The notes under the pieces are model-generated. The model was not told where the DNA came from. It saw only the letters and a list, made by a program, of their open reading frames with translations, and did not search any database. A program made the position numbers and the translations under genes. Source: Phycisphaerales bacterium UBA2218 (lineage in GTDB: Bacteria; Planctomycetota; Phycisphaerae; Sedimentisphaerales; Anaerobacaceae). From it: a stretch of DNA of 14,671 nucleotides. Of this stretch, positions 5,885 to 13,075 are shown one piece after another. The stretch lies in the NCBI GenBank assembly GCA_002327785.1, contig DCUI01000140.1:1-14671 (forward strand), in the 5' to 3' direction. The first letter of the stretch is position 1. Each line of letters opens with the position of its first letter.

Positions 5885-6148
5885 ATGTCGAGAGAGTGTC
5901 CTTTCACGGGCAAGAGAACGATCTTCGGGAACAGCATCACCCGACGTGGTAAGGCCAAGCGGCTCGGCGGCGTCGGCAAGAAGGTCACCGGCATGAGCCG
6001 GCGGAAGTTCAAGCCGAATATCCAGAAGGTTCGTGCCGTCATCGATGGCCGGGTGTGCCGGATTCGGGTTTCGGCCAAGGCCATTCGCATGGGCCTGATC
6101 CAGAAGCCCCTGAAACGCAGCTACAAGCCCGCTGAACAGGCCAGTTAG
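5885..6148 (+). CDS. rpmB: 50S ribosomal protein L28
   Basis: 87-residue basic protein of the large ribosomal subunit. The start MSRECPFTGKRT, then GNSITRRGKAKRL, RRKFKPNIQKVRAVIDGRVCRIRVS and KAIRMGLIQKP follow the L28 pattern (M-S-x-x-C-x-x-T-G-K ... F-x-P-N-x-x). Length and net positive charge fit. The ATG is preceded by AGGAG at 7 bases spacing. It has its own near-consensus promoter and a Rho-independent terminator 74 bases after the stop, so it looks monocistronic, though readthrough would feed the gat genes. The four-cysteine zinc site of some L28 proteins is absent (only Cys5 and one later Cys). Confidence 0.95.
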   Translation: MSRECPFTGKRTIFGNSITRRGKAKRLGGVGKKVTGMSRRKFKPNIQKVRAVIDGRVCRIRVSAKAIRMGLIQKPLKRSYKPAEQAS

Positions 6149-6222
6149 GCCGGCAGGGGGTTGCGGCGGGACCTCGGATACCGAATGACGCATCCGGGGT
6201 TCTTGTGGGTTGTCTTTTCCCA

Positions 6223-6252
6223 GCGGGGCATCATCTGCCTCGCTTTTTCTTT
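6223..6252 (+). terminator. Rho-independent terminator between rpmB and gatC (possible attenuator)
   Basis: GCGGGGCA (6223-6230) pairs with TGCCTCGC (6236-6243) as an 8-bp stem (one G-U) with a 5-base loop, followed directly by TTTTTCTTT. A textbook intrinsic terminator for rpmB. It ends only about 11 bases before the gatC ATG, so any gatC transcript started upstream must read through it. Confidence 0.8.
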
Positions 6253-6263
6253 AGGCTGGGTGC

Positions 6264-6569
6264 ATGCAACAGAGGATCGATGCAGAGCAGGTCCGGAAGG
6301 TCGCCAAGCTGGCCCGGCTGGCACTGAGCGACGCGGAGATCGAGGAGTTTACCGGCCAACTCGGGGCTATCCTCGGCTACGTCGAGAAAATGAACGAGCT
6401 GGATACCGCCGAGGTCGAGCCCCTGGCCCATTGTCTGCCTATCCGCAACGTCTTTCGTACCGATGACGTGCGAGAGTCCCTGGGGACCGAGAAGACCCTC
6501 GCCAACGCACCGGACCGCGATGGGTCCTTTTTCAAGGTGCCCAAGATCCTGGAAGACAGTTCGGCGTAA
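6264..6569 (+). CDS. gatC: Asp/Glu-tRNA amidotransferase subunit C
   Basis: 101 residues, usual GatC length. GatC wraps around GatA and links it to GatB in the complex that amidates Glu-tRNA(Gln) and/or Asp-tRNA(Asn). Signature stretches: VRKVAKLARLALSDAEIEEF (10-29), QLGAILGYVEKMNELDT (32-48), VEPLAHCLP (51-59) and the conserved N-V-F-R-x-D segment. The only nearby ATG is at 6264; its ribosome site is weak (TAGG/GGG, no clear AGGAG), and a terminator hairpin stands just before it. A secreted esterase gene follows after 50 bases and gatA/gatB after that, so the gat genes form one transcription unit with an insertion. Confidence 0.93.
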   Translation: MQQRIDAEQVRKVAKLARLALSDAEIEEFTGQLGAILGYVEKMNELDTAEVEPLAHCLPIRNVFRTDDVRESLGTEKTLANAPDRDGSFFKVPKILEDSSA

Positions 6570-6619
6570 AGGGGGCATCAGTTCAGCGATACGGCGGCAT
6601 CGCAGAAGGAGATAAGAGA

Positions 6620-7348
6620 ATGCGGACCTTCAAACTGGCGTGTTTCGTGTTGACTTCCCTTGTGGGGACGTACTGTATGGCCGGGCAAAGCGAGCAGCAG
6701 TTGCACAAAGAGATCACCAAGACAGTGGAGATCCGCTACCTGCTGCACCTGCCTAAAGGCTACGGCGAGAACAAGGACCGGAAATGGCCCCTGATGCTGT
6801 TCCTGCACGGAGCGGGCGAGCGGGGCAACGATCTGAACCTGGTCAAAAAGCATGGCCCGCCCAAGCTGGTCGAGCAGGGCAAGGAGCTGCCGTTCATCGT
6901 TGTGTCACCGCAGTGCCCCTCGGGAAGCTGGTGGACCGAGCAGCTTGATGCCTTGATGACCCTGCTGGATGAAGTCCAGTCGAAATACGCCGTGGATGCC
7001 GATCGCGTCTATCTGACGGGCCTGAGCATGGGCGGATTCGGCTCCTGGGCCTTGGGATGCCGGTGCCCGCAGCGATTCGCGGCCATCGTGCCGATCTGCG
7101 GCGGTGGCGATTGGTTCCTGGCGGAGAGACTCAAGAACGTGCCCGTCTGGGCGTTTCATGGGGCCAAAGACTCGGTGGTCCCGCTGCGGGAGTCCGAGGA
7201 GATGGTCACAGCACTGAAACGAGCCGGCAGCAATGTGCAACTGACGATCTATCCCGAAGCCCAGCACGATTCCTGGACCGAGACATATAACAATCCCAAG
7301 CTGTATGAATGGCTTCTGAGCCATCACAAGGACGGCCAGAACAAGTAG
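6620..7348 (+). CDS. Secreted alpha/beta-hydrolase (esterase / predicted peptidase family)
   Basis: 242 residues with an N-terminal signal peptide (MRTFKLACFVLTSLVGTYCMA, cleavage likely after CMA). The alpha/beta-hydrolase fold shows the oxyanion-hole segment FLHGAGERGND (61-71), the nucleophile elbow GLSMGGFGSW (Ser136), the acid in HGAKDSVVP (Asp184) and the catalytic His in PEAQHDSW (His216). This order and size fit the phospholipase/carboxylesterase and 'predicted peptidase' group (dienelactone hydrolase and prolyl oligopeptidase relatives). The substrate is probably an ester of polysaccharide or lipid, but not decidable. AAGGAG lies 8 bases before the ATG. It sits between gatC and gatA; its stop is 8 bases before the gatA ATG, so gatA may be translated by coupling. 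Confidence 0.9.
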   Translation: MRTFKLACFVLTSLVGTYCMAGQSEQQLHKEITKTVEIRYLLHLPKGYGENKDRKWPLMLFLHGAGERGNDLNLVKKHGPPKLVEQGKELPFIVVSPQCPSGSWWTEQLDALMTLLDEVQSKYAVDADRVYLTGLSMGGFGSWALGCRCPQRFAAIVPICGGGDWFLAERLKNVPVWAFHGAKDSVVPLRESEEMVTALKRAGSNVQLTIYPEAQHDSWTETYNNPKLYEWLLSHHKDGQNK

Positions 7349-7356
7349 TTCAAACC

Positions 7357-8841
7357 ATGTCGTTAGACGAATTGACAGCAATCGAATTGCGGAATGAGAT
7401 TGTCGCCAAACGCATCGGCAGCGTGGAGGCGACACGGGCGATCCTGGACCGGATCGAGCGGATCGACCCTACGGTTGGCGCCTATCTCTCGGTATTCCGT
7501 GACAGGGCGATTCAGGCGGCCGAGGCTGTGGACCGGCGAATTGCCGCCGGCGAGACGGTCGGGCTCCTGGCGGGGGTGCCGGTCGCCGTCAAGGACGTGA
7601 TGTGCACCAGCTTCGGCGCCACGACGTGCGGATCGCGAATCCTGGAGGATTTCCATGCTCCGTACGATGCGACGGCGGTTCGCAAGTTGCTCACGGCCGA
7701 TGCTGTCGTCCTTGGCAAGACCAATATGGACGAGTTCGCGATGGGCTCCAGCACGGAGAACTCGGGCCTGAAGAGAACGGTCAATCCCTGGGACACTTCG
7801 CGGGTCCCGGGCGGCAGCAGCGGCGGCTCGGCGGCGGCGGTGGCGGCCCGGATGTGCTTCGCGGCCCTGGGTTCCGACACGGGCGGCTCGATCCGCCAGC
7901 CGGCCAGCTTCTGTGGCGTCGTCGGCCTCAAACCCACGTATGGGCGGATTTCTCGTTATGGTTTGGTCGCCTATGGCTCCAGCCTCGACCAGATTGGACC
8001 GTTTGGCCGGACAGTGGCGGATACGGCATTGATGCTCAAGGTGATCGCCGGGCACGATCCGGCCGACAGCACCAGCGTCGCAGAGGATGTCGCGCCCGTG
8101 GAGGATTACCTGGCGAAGCTGGACGAGCCCGTCGAAGGACTGCGGATCGGCGTTGCATCGGCCTTCAACGCGGGGGCCGACCCGGCGGTCCGGCAGGCTG
8201 TCGACCAGGCCGTGGACGGCTATCGTGGGGCGGGGGCCCAGGTTGTGGAAGTGGCCATGCCGCATTTGGACTACGCCATCGCGGCGTACTACGTGATCGC
8301 GACAGCCGAGGCGTCGAGCAATCTGGCCCGCTATGACGGCGTCCACTATGGTCACCGGACGAAGAACCCGGCCGATTACGTCGAAGTCTACTCGAAGTCC
8401 CGCGAGGAGGCCTTCGGTCAGGAGGTTAAGCGCCGGATCATGCTCGGGACCTACGCGCTTTCGAGCGGCTACTACGACGCCTACTACCTCAAGGCCCTCA
8501 AGGTGCGGAACCTCATTCGCGGCGATTTCGTGAAGGCGTTCGAGTGGTGCGACTGCATCGCGATGCCGGTGGCGCCCACGACGGCCTTCAAGCTCGGCGA
8601 GAAGGTGGATGATCCGTTGAAGATGTATCTCTCCGATATCTACACGATCGCGGTGAATCTGGCCGGTGTCCCCGGGATCAGCGTCCCGTGCGGCTTCGAC
8701 GACGCCGGGCTGCCGATCGGGCTGCAACTCATCGGGCCGGCCTTCAGCGAGACCAAGCTGTTGCGGATCGCGAGGATGCACGAAGCCCGGACGGATTGGC
8801 ATACGAGGAGACCTGTGGCTGTCGGGCAAATCACGGCATGA
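7357..8841 (+). CDS. gatA: Asp/Glu-tRNA amidotransferase subunit A
   Basis: 494 residues. Amidase-signature enzyme that hydrolyses glutamine and channels ammonia to GatB. The Ser-cisSer-Lys triad is intact: Lys79 (PVAVKD), Ser154 in PGGSSGGSAAA and Ser178 in SDTGGSIRQP, the numbering seen in well-studied GatA proteins. GKTNMDEFAMGSSTENS, GVVGLKPTYGRISRYGLVAYGSSLDQIGP and AGHDPADSTS confirm GatA over other amidases. The start is set at the ATG at 7357 (MSLDELTAIEL), which matches the family; the frame is open further upstream into the esterase gene but without family residues. No good ribosome site, so coupling to the esterase 8 bases upstream is likely. It overlaps gatB by 4 bases (ATGA). Confidence 0.96.
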   Translation: MSLDELTAIELRNEIVAKRIGSVEATRAILDRIERIDPTVGAYLSVFRDRAIQAAEAVDRRIAAGETVGLLAGVPVAVKDVMCTSFGATTCGSRILEDFHAPYDATAVRKLLTADAVVLGKTNMDEFAMGSSTENSGLKRTVNPWDTSRVPGGSSGGSAAAVAARMCFAALGSDTGGSIRQPASFCGVVGLKPTYGRISRYGLVAYGSSLDQIGPFGRTVADTALMLKVIAGHDPADSTSVAEDVAPVEDYLAKLDEPVEGLRIGVASAFNAGADPAVRQAVDQAVDGYRGAGAQVVEVAMPHLDYAIAAYYVIATAEASSNLARYDGVHYGHRTKNPADYVEVYSKSREEAFGQEVKRRIMLGTYALSSGYYDAYYLKALKVRNLIRGDFVKAFEWCDCIAMPVAPTTAFKLGEKVDDPLKMYLSDIYTIAVNLAGVPGISVPCGFDDAGLPIGLQLIGPAFSETKLLRIARMHEARTDWHTRRPVAVGQITA

Positions 8842-10304
8842 ACGACCTGACGTATAGAATCGTTGTCGGCCTGGAGATCCACGTGCAGCTTTGCACGAGG
8901 ACGAAGATGTTCTGCGGCTGCGCGCTGAGCTTCGGGGAAGAGGCGAACAGCCGAGTGTGCCCGGTGTGTCTCGGACTGCCGGGGGCGCTGCCGGTGATGA
9001 ACGGGCAGGCCATCGAATACGCGATTCTGGCTGCGATGGCCTTGAATTGCGAGATCGCCGGATTCACGAAGTGGGATCGCAAGAGCTACTACTATCCTGA
9101 CCTGCCGAAGAACTACCAGATCAGCCAGTACGATCTGCCGTTGGGCGGCGCCGGCTACATCGAAATCCCGCTCGATGGCGGCAAGACCAAGAGAATCCGC
9201 ATCCGCCGGGCGCACTTGGAGGAAGACGCAGGCAAGAACCTCCATACGGCCGGATACTATTCGCAGGTGGACCTCAATCGCGCGGGAACGCCCCTTCTGG
9301 AGATCGTTACCGAGCCTGATATGGACAGCGCCGAGCAGGTGCGGGCGCTGGCCGTCGAGTTGCAGCGGATCGTGCGATACCTCGGGGTTTCCGAGGCCGA
9401 CATGCAAAAAGGCCACATGCGGTTCGAGCCGAACGTGAACCTGGTCATCGAAAAGGCGGGGCAGCAGTTCAAGACGCCGATTGCCGAGGTCAAGAATCTC
9501 AACAGCTTCCGGGCCCTGGAGCGAAGCGTCGCCTACGAGGCCCGGAGGCAGCTCGACGAATTCCTTGAAACCGGCCGGACGATGCAGATGGGCAACAAGT
9601 CCACGCGAGGTTGGGACGACGCGAACGAGGCCACGGTCCTGCAACGGGAGAAGGAAGAGGCGCACGACTACCGGTATTTTCCCGACCCGGATCTCGTCCC
9701 TGTGGCGCCAACGCCCGAGTGGCTGGCCGCGATTCGATCCAGGCTCTGCGAGCTTCCCGCGCAGAGGCAGATTCGCTACGTGGGGGAGTACGGCCTGAGC
9801 GATTACGATGCGGGAGTCCTGACAGCGGATCGCTCGACCGCCGATTTCTTCGAGCAGGCGGTACGGGCGGGCGCCGGCCCCAAACGGGTGTGTAATCTGT
9901 TGACGCAGGTGGGCCTCAAACTCGCCAATGAGCGAGGCCGTGATTTGTCGGGTCTGGGTCTCGATCCTGCCGGCGTGGCCGACCTGGCGAAGATGATCGG
10001 CGCCGGCGCCGTCAGTGCCTCGGCGGGCAACACGATTCTCGCGGCAATGGTCGAGACGGGCAAGAAGCCGGACGCCCTGGCGACGGAGCTGAACCTGATC
10101 CAGAAAAGCGATGCCGGCGAGTTGGAACGGATCCTGGACCAGGTCCTCGCGGAGAACGCGGCCGCGGTCGCCGAGGTCACTACCGGTGGCAAGAAGAGCC
10201 AGAAGGCCCGAGGCTTTCTCCTGGGGCAAGTGATGCAGAAGACCAAGGGCCGGGCCAATCCGAAGATCGTTGCGGATTTGCTGAACAAGAAGCTCGGCGC
10301 GTAG
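8838..10304 (+). CDS. gatB: Asp/Glu-tRNA amidotransferase subunit B
   Basis: 488 residues. The tRNA-binding kinase/amidotransferase subunit that phosphorylates the misacylated Glu or Asp and amidates it with ammonia from GatA. The N-terminal catalytic cradle starts YRIVVGLEIHVQL; the zinc site is Cys26 and Cys28 (FCGC) with Cys41 and Cys44 (CPVC). KSYYYPDLPKNYQISQYDLPL, HLEEDAGK, DLNRAGTPLLEIVTEPD and the VKNLNSFRALERS block follow. The C-terminal YqeY-like tail ends GFLLGQVMQKTKGRANPKIVADLL. Its ATG overlaps the gatA stop (ATGA). The stop is TAG followed at once by TAA. Presence of GatCAB implies that GlnRS and/or AsnRS may be missing in this organism. Confidence 0.97.
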   Translation: MNDLTYRIVVGLEIHVQLCTRTKMFCGCALSFGEEANSRVCPVCLGLPGALPVMNGQAIEYAILAAMALNCEIAGFTKWDRKSYYYPDLPKNYQISQYDLPLGGAGYIEIPLDGGKTKRIRIRRAHLEEDAGKNLHTAGYYSQVDLNRAGTPLLEIVTEPDMDSAEQVRALAVELQRIVRYLGVSEADMQKGHMRFEPNVNLVIEKAGQQFKTPIAEVKNLNSFRALERSVAYEARRQLDEFLETGRTMQMGNKSTRGWDDANEATVLQREKEEAHDYRYFPDPDLVPVAPTPEWLAAIRSRLCELPAQRQIRYVGEYGLSDYDAGVLTADRSTADFFEQAVRAGAGPKRVCNLLTQVGLKLANERGRDLSGLGLDPAGVADLAKMIGAGAVSASAGNTILAAMVETGKKPDALATELNLIQKSDAGELERILDQVLAENAAAVAEVTTGGKKSQKARGFLLGQVMQKTKGRANPKIVADLLNKKLGA

Positions 10305-10321
10305 TAACGAAAGGGGACGCA

Positions 10322-10666
10322 ATGAAAGTCGCCAGGAGTGCGAGTGTCGCGAAGAAACCGGTGAGTGTCGAAGGGGCCAAGGGGGTTGGCATCCGTGTGT
10401 TGATTTCAAAGGACGACGGCGCCCCGACCTTCGCCATGCGGATGTTCGAAATCGAGCCCGGCGGCAACACGCCGCTGCATCGCCATCCGCACGAGCACGA
10501 GGTTTTCGTCCTCGAAGGCGCGGGCGTCTTCGTTCACGAGGGCCAGAACTACCCGATCTCGCGGGAGGACATCGTTTTCGTCCCCGGCGGCAACGAGCAC
10601 TGCTTCAAAAACACCGGGAACTCCACCCTCCGATTTCTTTGTTTGGTTCCGCTGTCCGGCGCGTGA
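10322..10666 (+). CDS. Small single-domain cupin protein
   Basis: 114 residues, one cupin barrel. Motif 1 covers PGGNTPLHRHPHEHEVFVLEG with candidate metal ligands His53, His55, His59 and/or Glu60; motif 2 is FVPGGNEHCFKNTG with His93. The intact ligand set suggests a metal-binding fold, either a small dioxygenase, an isomerase or a sensor. Cupins of this size cannot be assigned a substrate from sequence. It starts 17 bases after the gatB stop with a strong AAGGGGA ribosome site, so it is the last gene of the gat operon. Links to tRNA amidation are not known; co-transcription may only be for convenience. Confidence 0.88.
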   Translation: MKVARSASVAKKPVSVEGAKGVGIRVLISKDDGAPTFAMRMFEIEPGGNTPLHRHPHEHEVFVLEGAGVFVHEGQNYPISREDIVFVPGGNEHCFKNTGNSTLRFLCLVPLSGA

Positions 10667-10674
10667 TTCCGCCC

Positions 10675-10741
10675 GCCGGCGTCACTGCAAGGAACCGAGT
10701 AGCCGGCGCCGCACCCATCTGAACATGAGCCCAGCGCCGGC
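10675..10741. repeat. Three GCCGGC repeats / inverted repeat between convergent genes
   Basis: GCCGGC occurs at 10675-10680, 10702-10707 and 10736-10741. The second and third extend to an 8-bp inverted pair (GCCGGCGC 10702-10709, GCGCCGGC 10734-10741) with a 24-base loop. It lies between the cupin stop and the convergent repeat-protein gene and could act as a weak transcript-end structure. There is no T-run, so it is not a classical terminator. A short direct repeat ATCGTCAAT follows (10751-10759, 10765-10773). Confidence 0.4.
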
Positions 10742-10782
10742 CATCTCCGAATCGTCAATAGTAAATCGTCAATTCAGAGGGT

Positions 10783-11187
10783 TCACTGCACTCTCTTGCC
10801 CACGGCTTCGCGTGTCCCTCTGGCCGTTGTGAACTCGCCCGTGAGGGTATCGCTCTCGATTCTGCCCTTGAAGTCCATCGAGAACTGCCGGTCGTTGAAT
10901 GTCATCTCGATCTTGAAGCTCACCTGATTCCCGTTGACCTTCAAGTCCGTGACGGGGACTTCGTTGTCCCGCATCGTATACGTGCCCGTCATATCGTCCT
11001 TGACGGTCAGTGTGCTTGTCCGCGTGCCCTGCTGGGTCTCTCGCGTGAATTCCCATTTGCCGACGATCGCGGCCCCGGCGGGCGGTTCGAGCTTCTTGCC
11101 TGTGATGTCGTACGTGCCTCGCTCCGAGCGGCTCTGACCCGCAAAGGTTTTGCCTTGGAGCTTGAATCTATAGTCGATCCTGAATAT
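10783..11187 (-). pseudogene. In-frame 3' remainder of the four-repeat secreted protein
   Basis: Immediately after the TAG at 11190-11188 the same frame continues without interruption for 134 codons to a TGA at 10785-10783. It completes repeat 3 (FRIDYRFKLQGKTFAGQSRSERG) and supplies a whole repeat 4 (GKWEFTRETQQGTRTSTLTV ... PVTDLKVNGNQVSF ... MDFKGRIESDTLTGEF, ending EAVGKRVQ). It therefore belongs to the gene at 11188-12063, giving 425 amino acids plus one stop. Without readthrough it is untranslated; internal Met codons lack convincing ribosome sites. The coherence of the tail implies a recent nonsense change, readthrough, or a sequencing error. Confidence 0.75.
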
Positions 11188-12063
11188 CTAATCGCCGAAG
11201 CCCAGTTCGAGCGCATAGGAAACCTGATCGCCGTCGAGCTTGAGGTCCGTGATGGGCATTTCGCCGCCGAAGAATTCCTGCCGTCCGGTCATGTCCGGAA
11301 AGATCGTCAGCGTTGAGGTCCTCGGCCCTTCGTCGATGTTCGTGGTCATTTCCCACTTGCCGATGAGTGCGGCGCCGAAACGAGTCCCGGCGACGGGGAT
11401 CTCGCCCATGTCGCTCTTGGACGCGCCGGTCAGCTTGTCGCCCTGGGCCGTGCCCTCGAAGGTCATTTTGAATTCCCGGTCGTTGAATTTGACCGTCCGG
11501 TCGAAGGTGAGCTTTCCGTTCTGGAATTTGACATTGGAGATCACGCTCTCGCCCATCTGGCTGGCCCACTTCGCGTCGAGTGCGCCGTCCGGCTTCTCAG
11601 AGACGGTTAACTTCGATGTGACGTCCCGATCCCCAATCGTATAGGCGAGGTCCCACACGCCGACGACCGGCGGCTTCGGCTTGATCCTGACGCCGTTGGC
11701 GCCGAACTCGCCCTGGTCGCTGGACATCGCGCCTGTGAGCTTCCCATCCTTCAGGGTCCCGACGTAATCCAACGAGAATTCGTTGTCTCCCCAGCGGACC
11801 GTTCGTGTGAAGGTGAGCTTCTGCCCGTCAAACTTGACGTTGGACAAGTCATCCCTGCCCCATTTCGCCGTGAGCGTCCCGTCCGCTTTCTTGGCGATGG
11901 ACAACGTGGCGAAGCTCGGTCGGCCGCCGAAGTCCATCGTCATGTCCCAGTCCCCTGTGATGTCCTCGGCGGCGCACGCCTCGGCGGCACTCATGGCCAG
12001 GATGAGGCCGAGGGTCAAGAACAGACATCGGGTTGCACTTGTGTGGCTTGTCGTGTCACTCAT
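11188..12063 (-). CDS. Secreted tandem-repeat beta-rich protein (ends at in-frame TAG)
   Basis: 291 residues before a TAG. A signal peptide (1-32, hydrophobic RCLFLTLGLILAMSAAEACA) is followed by repeats of about 95 residues. Repeat 1 is residues 35-128 (ITGDWDMTMD...), repeat 2 is 133-229 (VVGVWDLAYT...), and repeat 3 begins at 233 (LIGKWEMTTN...) but is cut at 291. Each repeat has G-x-W-x-x, a T-S-x-L-T strand, a 'D/N-x-K-x-x-G-x-x-L-x-F' strand and an F-G-T-x-x-G-D-x-L-T-G strand, a calycin/lipocalin-like pattern common in secreted proteins of Planctomycetota and Acidobacteriota. Function unknown. The ATG at 12063 has an excellent AGGAGG (12071-12076). The frame is open 26 codons further upstream, but the signal peptide and ribosome site fix this start. 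Confidence 0.85.
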   Translation of the reverse strand: MSDTTSHTSATRCLFLTLGLILAMSAAEACAAEDITGDWDMTMDFGGRPSFATLSIAKKADGTLTAKWGRDDLSNVKFDGQKLTFTRTVRWGDNEFSLDYVGTLKDGKLTGAMSSDQGEFGANGVRIKPKPPVVGVWDLAYTIGDRDVTSKLTVSEKPDGALDAKWASQMGESVISNVKFQNGKLTFDRTVKFNDREFKMTFEGTAQGDKLTGASKSDMGEIPVAGTRFGAALIGKWEMTTNIDEGPRTSTLTIFPDMTGRQEFFGGEMPITDLKLDGDQVSYALELGFGD

Positions 12064-12188
12064 GACGTGTCCTCCTAAAAAGGTGGTGCTTGTCTGTTGA
12101 CGGCACCTCTGCCGGTCTTTGACACGGACCTTCCGGGTCACGGTCCACCGGCAATAGTCTTTCTCGCGATGCCGCCAAACCGGCTTCT

Positions 12189-12216
12189 ATATTAGCCTCG
12201 GTTGGCATGGATACAA
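12189..12216 (-). promoter_or_regulatory. Candidate promoter of the tandem-repeat protein gene
   Basis: Minus strand: -35 TTGTAT (12211-12216), 16-base spacer, -10 TAATAT (12189-12194). The leader would be about 120 bases. It carries a weak hairpin (AGGTG with CACCT) followed by five T's immediately before the AGGAGG ribosome site, which might modulate expression. Confidence 0.4.
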
Positions 12217-12256
12217 GACCTTTGTGTTCGACGGAGCCGAATTGTTCTTTCTGCAG

Positions 12257-12916
12257 TTATCGAGCGTCTTTGTCTCGGATTCTGCCTTCGGTGCCTGCCA
12301 AGAGTCTCTCAATGTTCGTACGGTGGCGGACGATGACGAATACGGGAATAATGATTGCGGCGATCAGGAGCGGCCAGAGGTTGGAGATACTCCAGTTCGG
12401 GGCGAGCAGGATTCCGGCGAGCAGGGCGACCGGAAAGACAACCGCCCCACAGATCGAGGCGAGCGAGACGTACCGCCAGATCAGAACGGCGCCCACCCAC
12501 ACGGTCAGGGCGATCAGCCCGGAGATGGTGAAATAGGGCCACAGCCCCAGGGCGACGCCGAAGCTGGTGGCGACGCCTTTTCCGCCCCGGAACCCCAGAA
12601 ACACGGGAAAGACATGTCCGAGAATGGCCGCAACGCCGACGATAAGCCACAAGACGAGCGAGCTGGGCCCGCCCGGCGGACCTACAATGGCACGGACGAC
12701 GACCATCGGAATGAGGCCTTTGAGGACATCCAGGGCAAAACAGACGTACCCCCACTTGCGGCCCACGGCCCGAGCGAGGTTCGTCGCGCCGATGTTTCCG
12801 GAACCGATAGTGCGAAGGTCTTTACCATGAGCCCGTGCGATGATCTGTGCGAACGGGATGGAACCTACCAAGTATGCCGCCACGATGCCGGGCGCAAAGA
12901 CCACAACCATCATCAT
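12257..12916 (-). CDS. plsY: Acyl-phosphate glycerol-3-phosphate acyltransferase
   Basis: 219 residues, integral inner-membrane enzyme moving the acyl group from acyl-phosphate (made by PlsX) to glycerol-3-phosphate, the first step of phospholipid synthesis. The three conserved cytoplasmic loops are present: SGNIGATNLARAVGRKWG (39-56), GHVFPVFLGFRGGKGVATSFG (100-120) and VRHRTNIERLLAGTE (196-210). Five or more hydrophobic helices fit the family. It starts with three consecutive Met codons; GGAG is 1, 4 or 7 bases upstream of them, so the third Met (12910) has the best spacing. It is divergent from the tandem kinase gene and driven by the promoter at 12979-13007. No clear terminator follows. 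Confidence 0.95.
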   Translation of the reverse strand: MMMVVVFAPGIVAAYLVGSIPFAQIIARAHGKDLRTIGSGNIGATNLARAVGRKWGYVCFALDVLKGLIPMVVVRAIVGPPGGPSSLVLWLIVGVAAILGHVFPVFLGFRGGKGVATSFGVALGLWPYFTISGLIALTVWVGAVLIWRYVSLASICGAVVFPVALLAGILLAPNWSISNLWPLLIAAIIIPVFVIVRHRTNIERLLAGTEGRIRDKDAR

Positions 12917-12978
12917 TCTCCAAGCACGCCGGTCTGCCTCGGGTCGTCCGCGACGCGAACTTCGCCCGTGGTGATAGG

Positions 12979-13007
12979 ATTCTACTGGCGGGTTCTGCGG
13001 CAGGCAA
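12979..13007 (-). promoter_or_regulatory. Predicted promoter of plsY
   Basis: Minus strand: -35 TTGCCT (13002-13007), 17-base spacer, -10 TAGAAT (12979-12984). The leader is about 60 bases. It lies back to back with the kinase promoter at 13040-13068, only 32 bases apart, so binding at one could affect the other. Confidence 0.58.
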
Positions 13008-13039
13008 GGGGTAGGCCCAAATCCGGCTGCGCAGAGAGA

Positions 13040-13068
13040 TTGACAAGTCCGCGTCCATGTTGTCTAAT
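13040..13068 (+). promoter_or_regulatory. Predicted promoter of the tandem kinase gene
   Basis: Perfect -35 TTGACA (13040-13045), 17-base spacer, -10 TCTAAT (13063-13068, five of six). The predicted start falls at about 13075, virtually on the ATG at 13076, so that start would be leaderless; otherwise translation begins further downstream. Confidence 0.62.
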
Positions 13069-13075
13069 TGACATA

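Noticed and set aside
7363..8829. 488-codon open frame on the minus strand opposite gatA
   Set aside because: Antisense shadow of gatA; composition rich in R, H, D and G, with no recognisable domain.
8640..10409. 589-codon open frame on the minus strand opposite gatB and the end of gatA
   Set aside because: It lies wholly over well-supported gatA/gatB/cupin sequence, has a low-complexity R/L/G-rich product without family motifs, and is explained by high GC in third positions.
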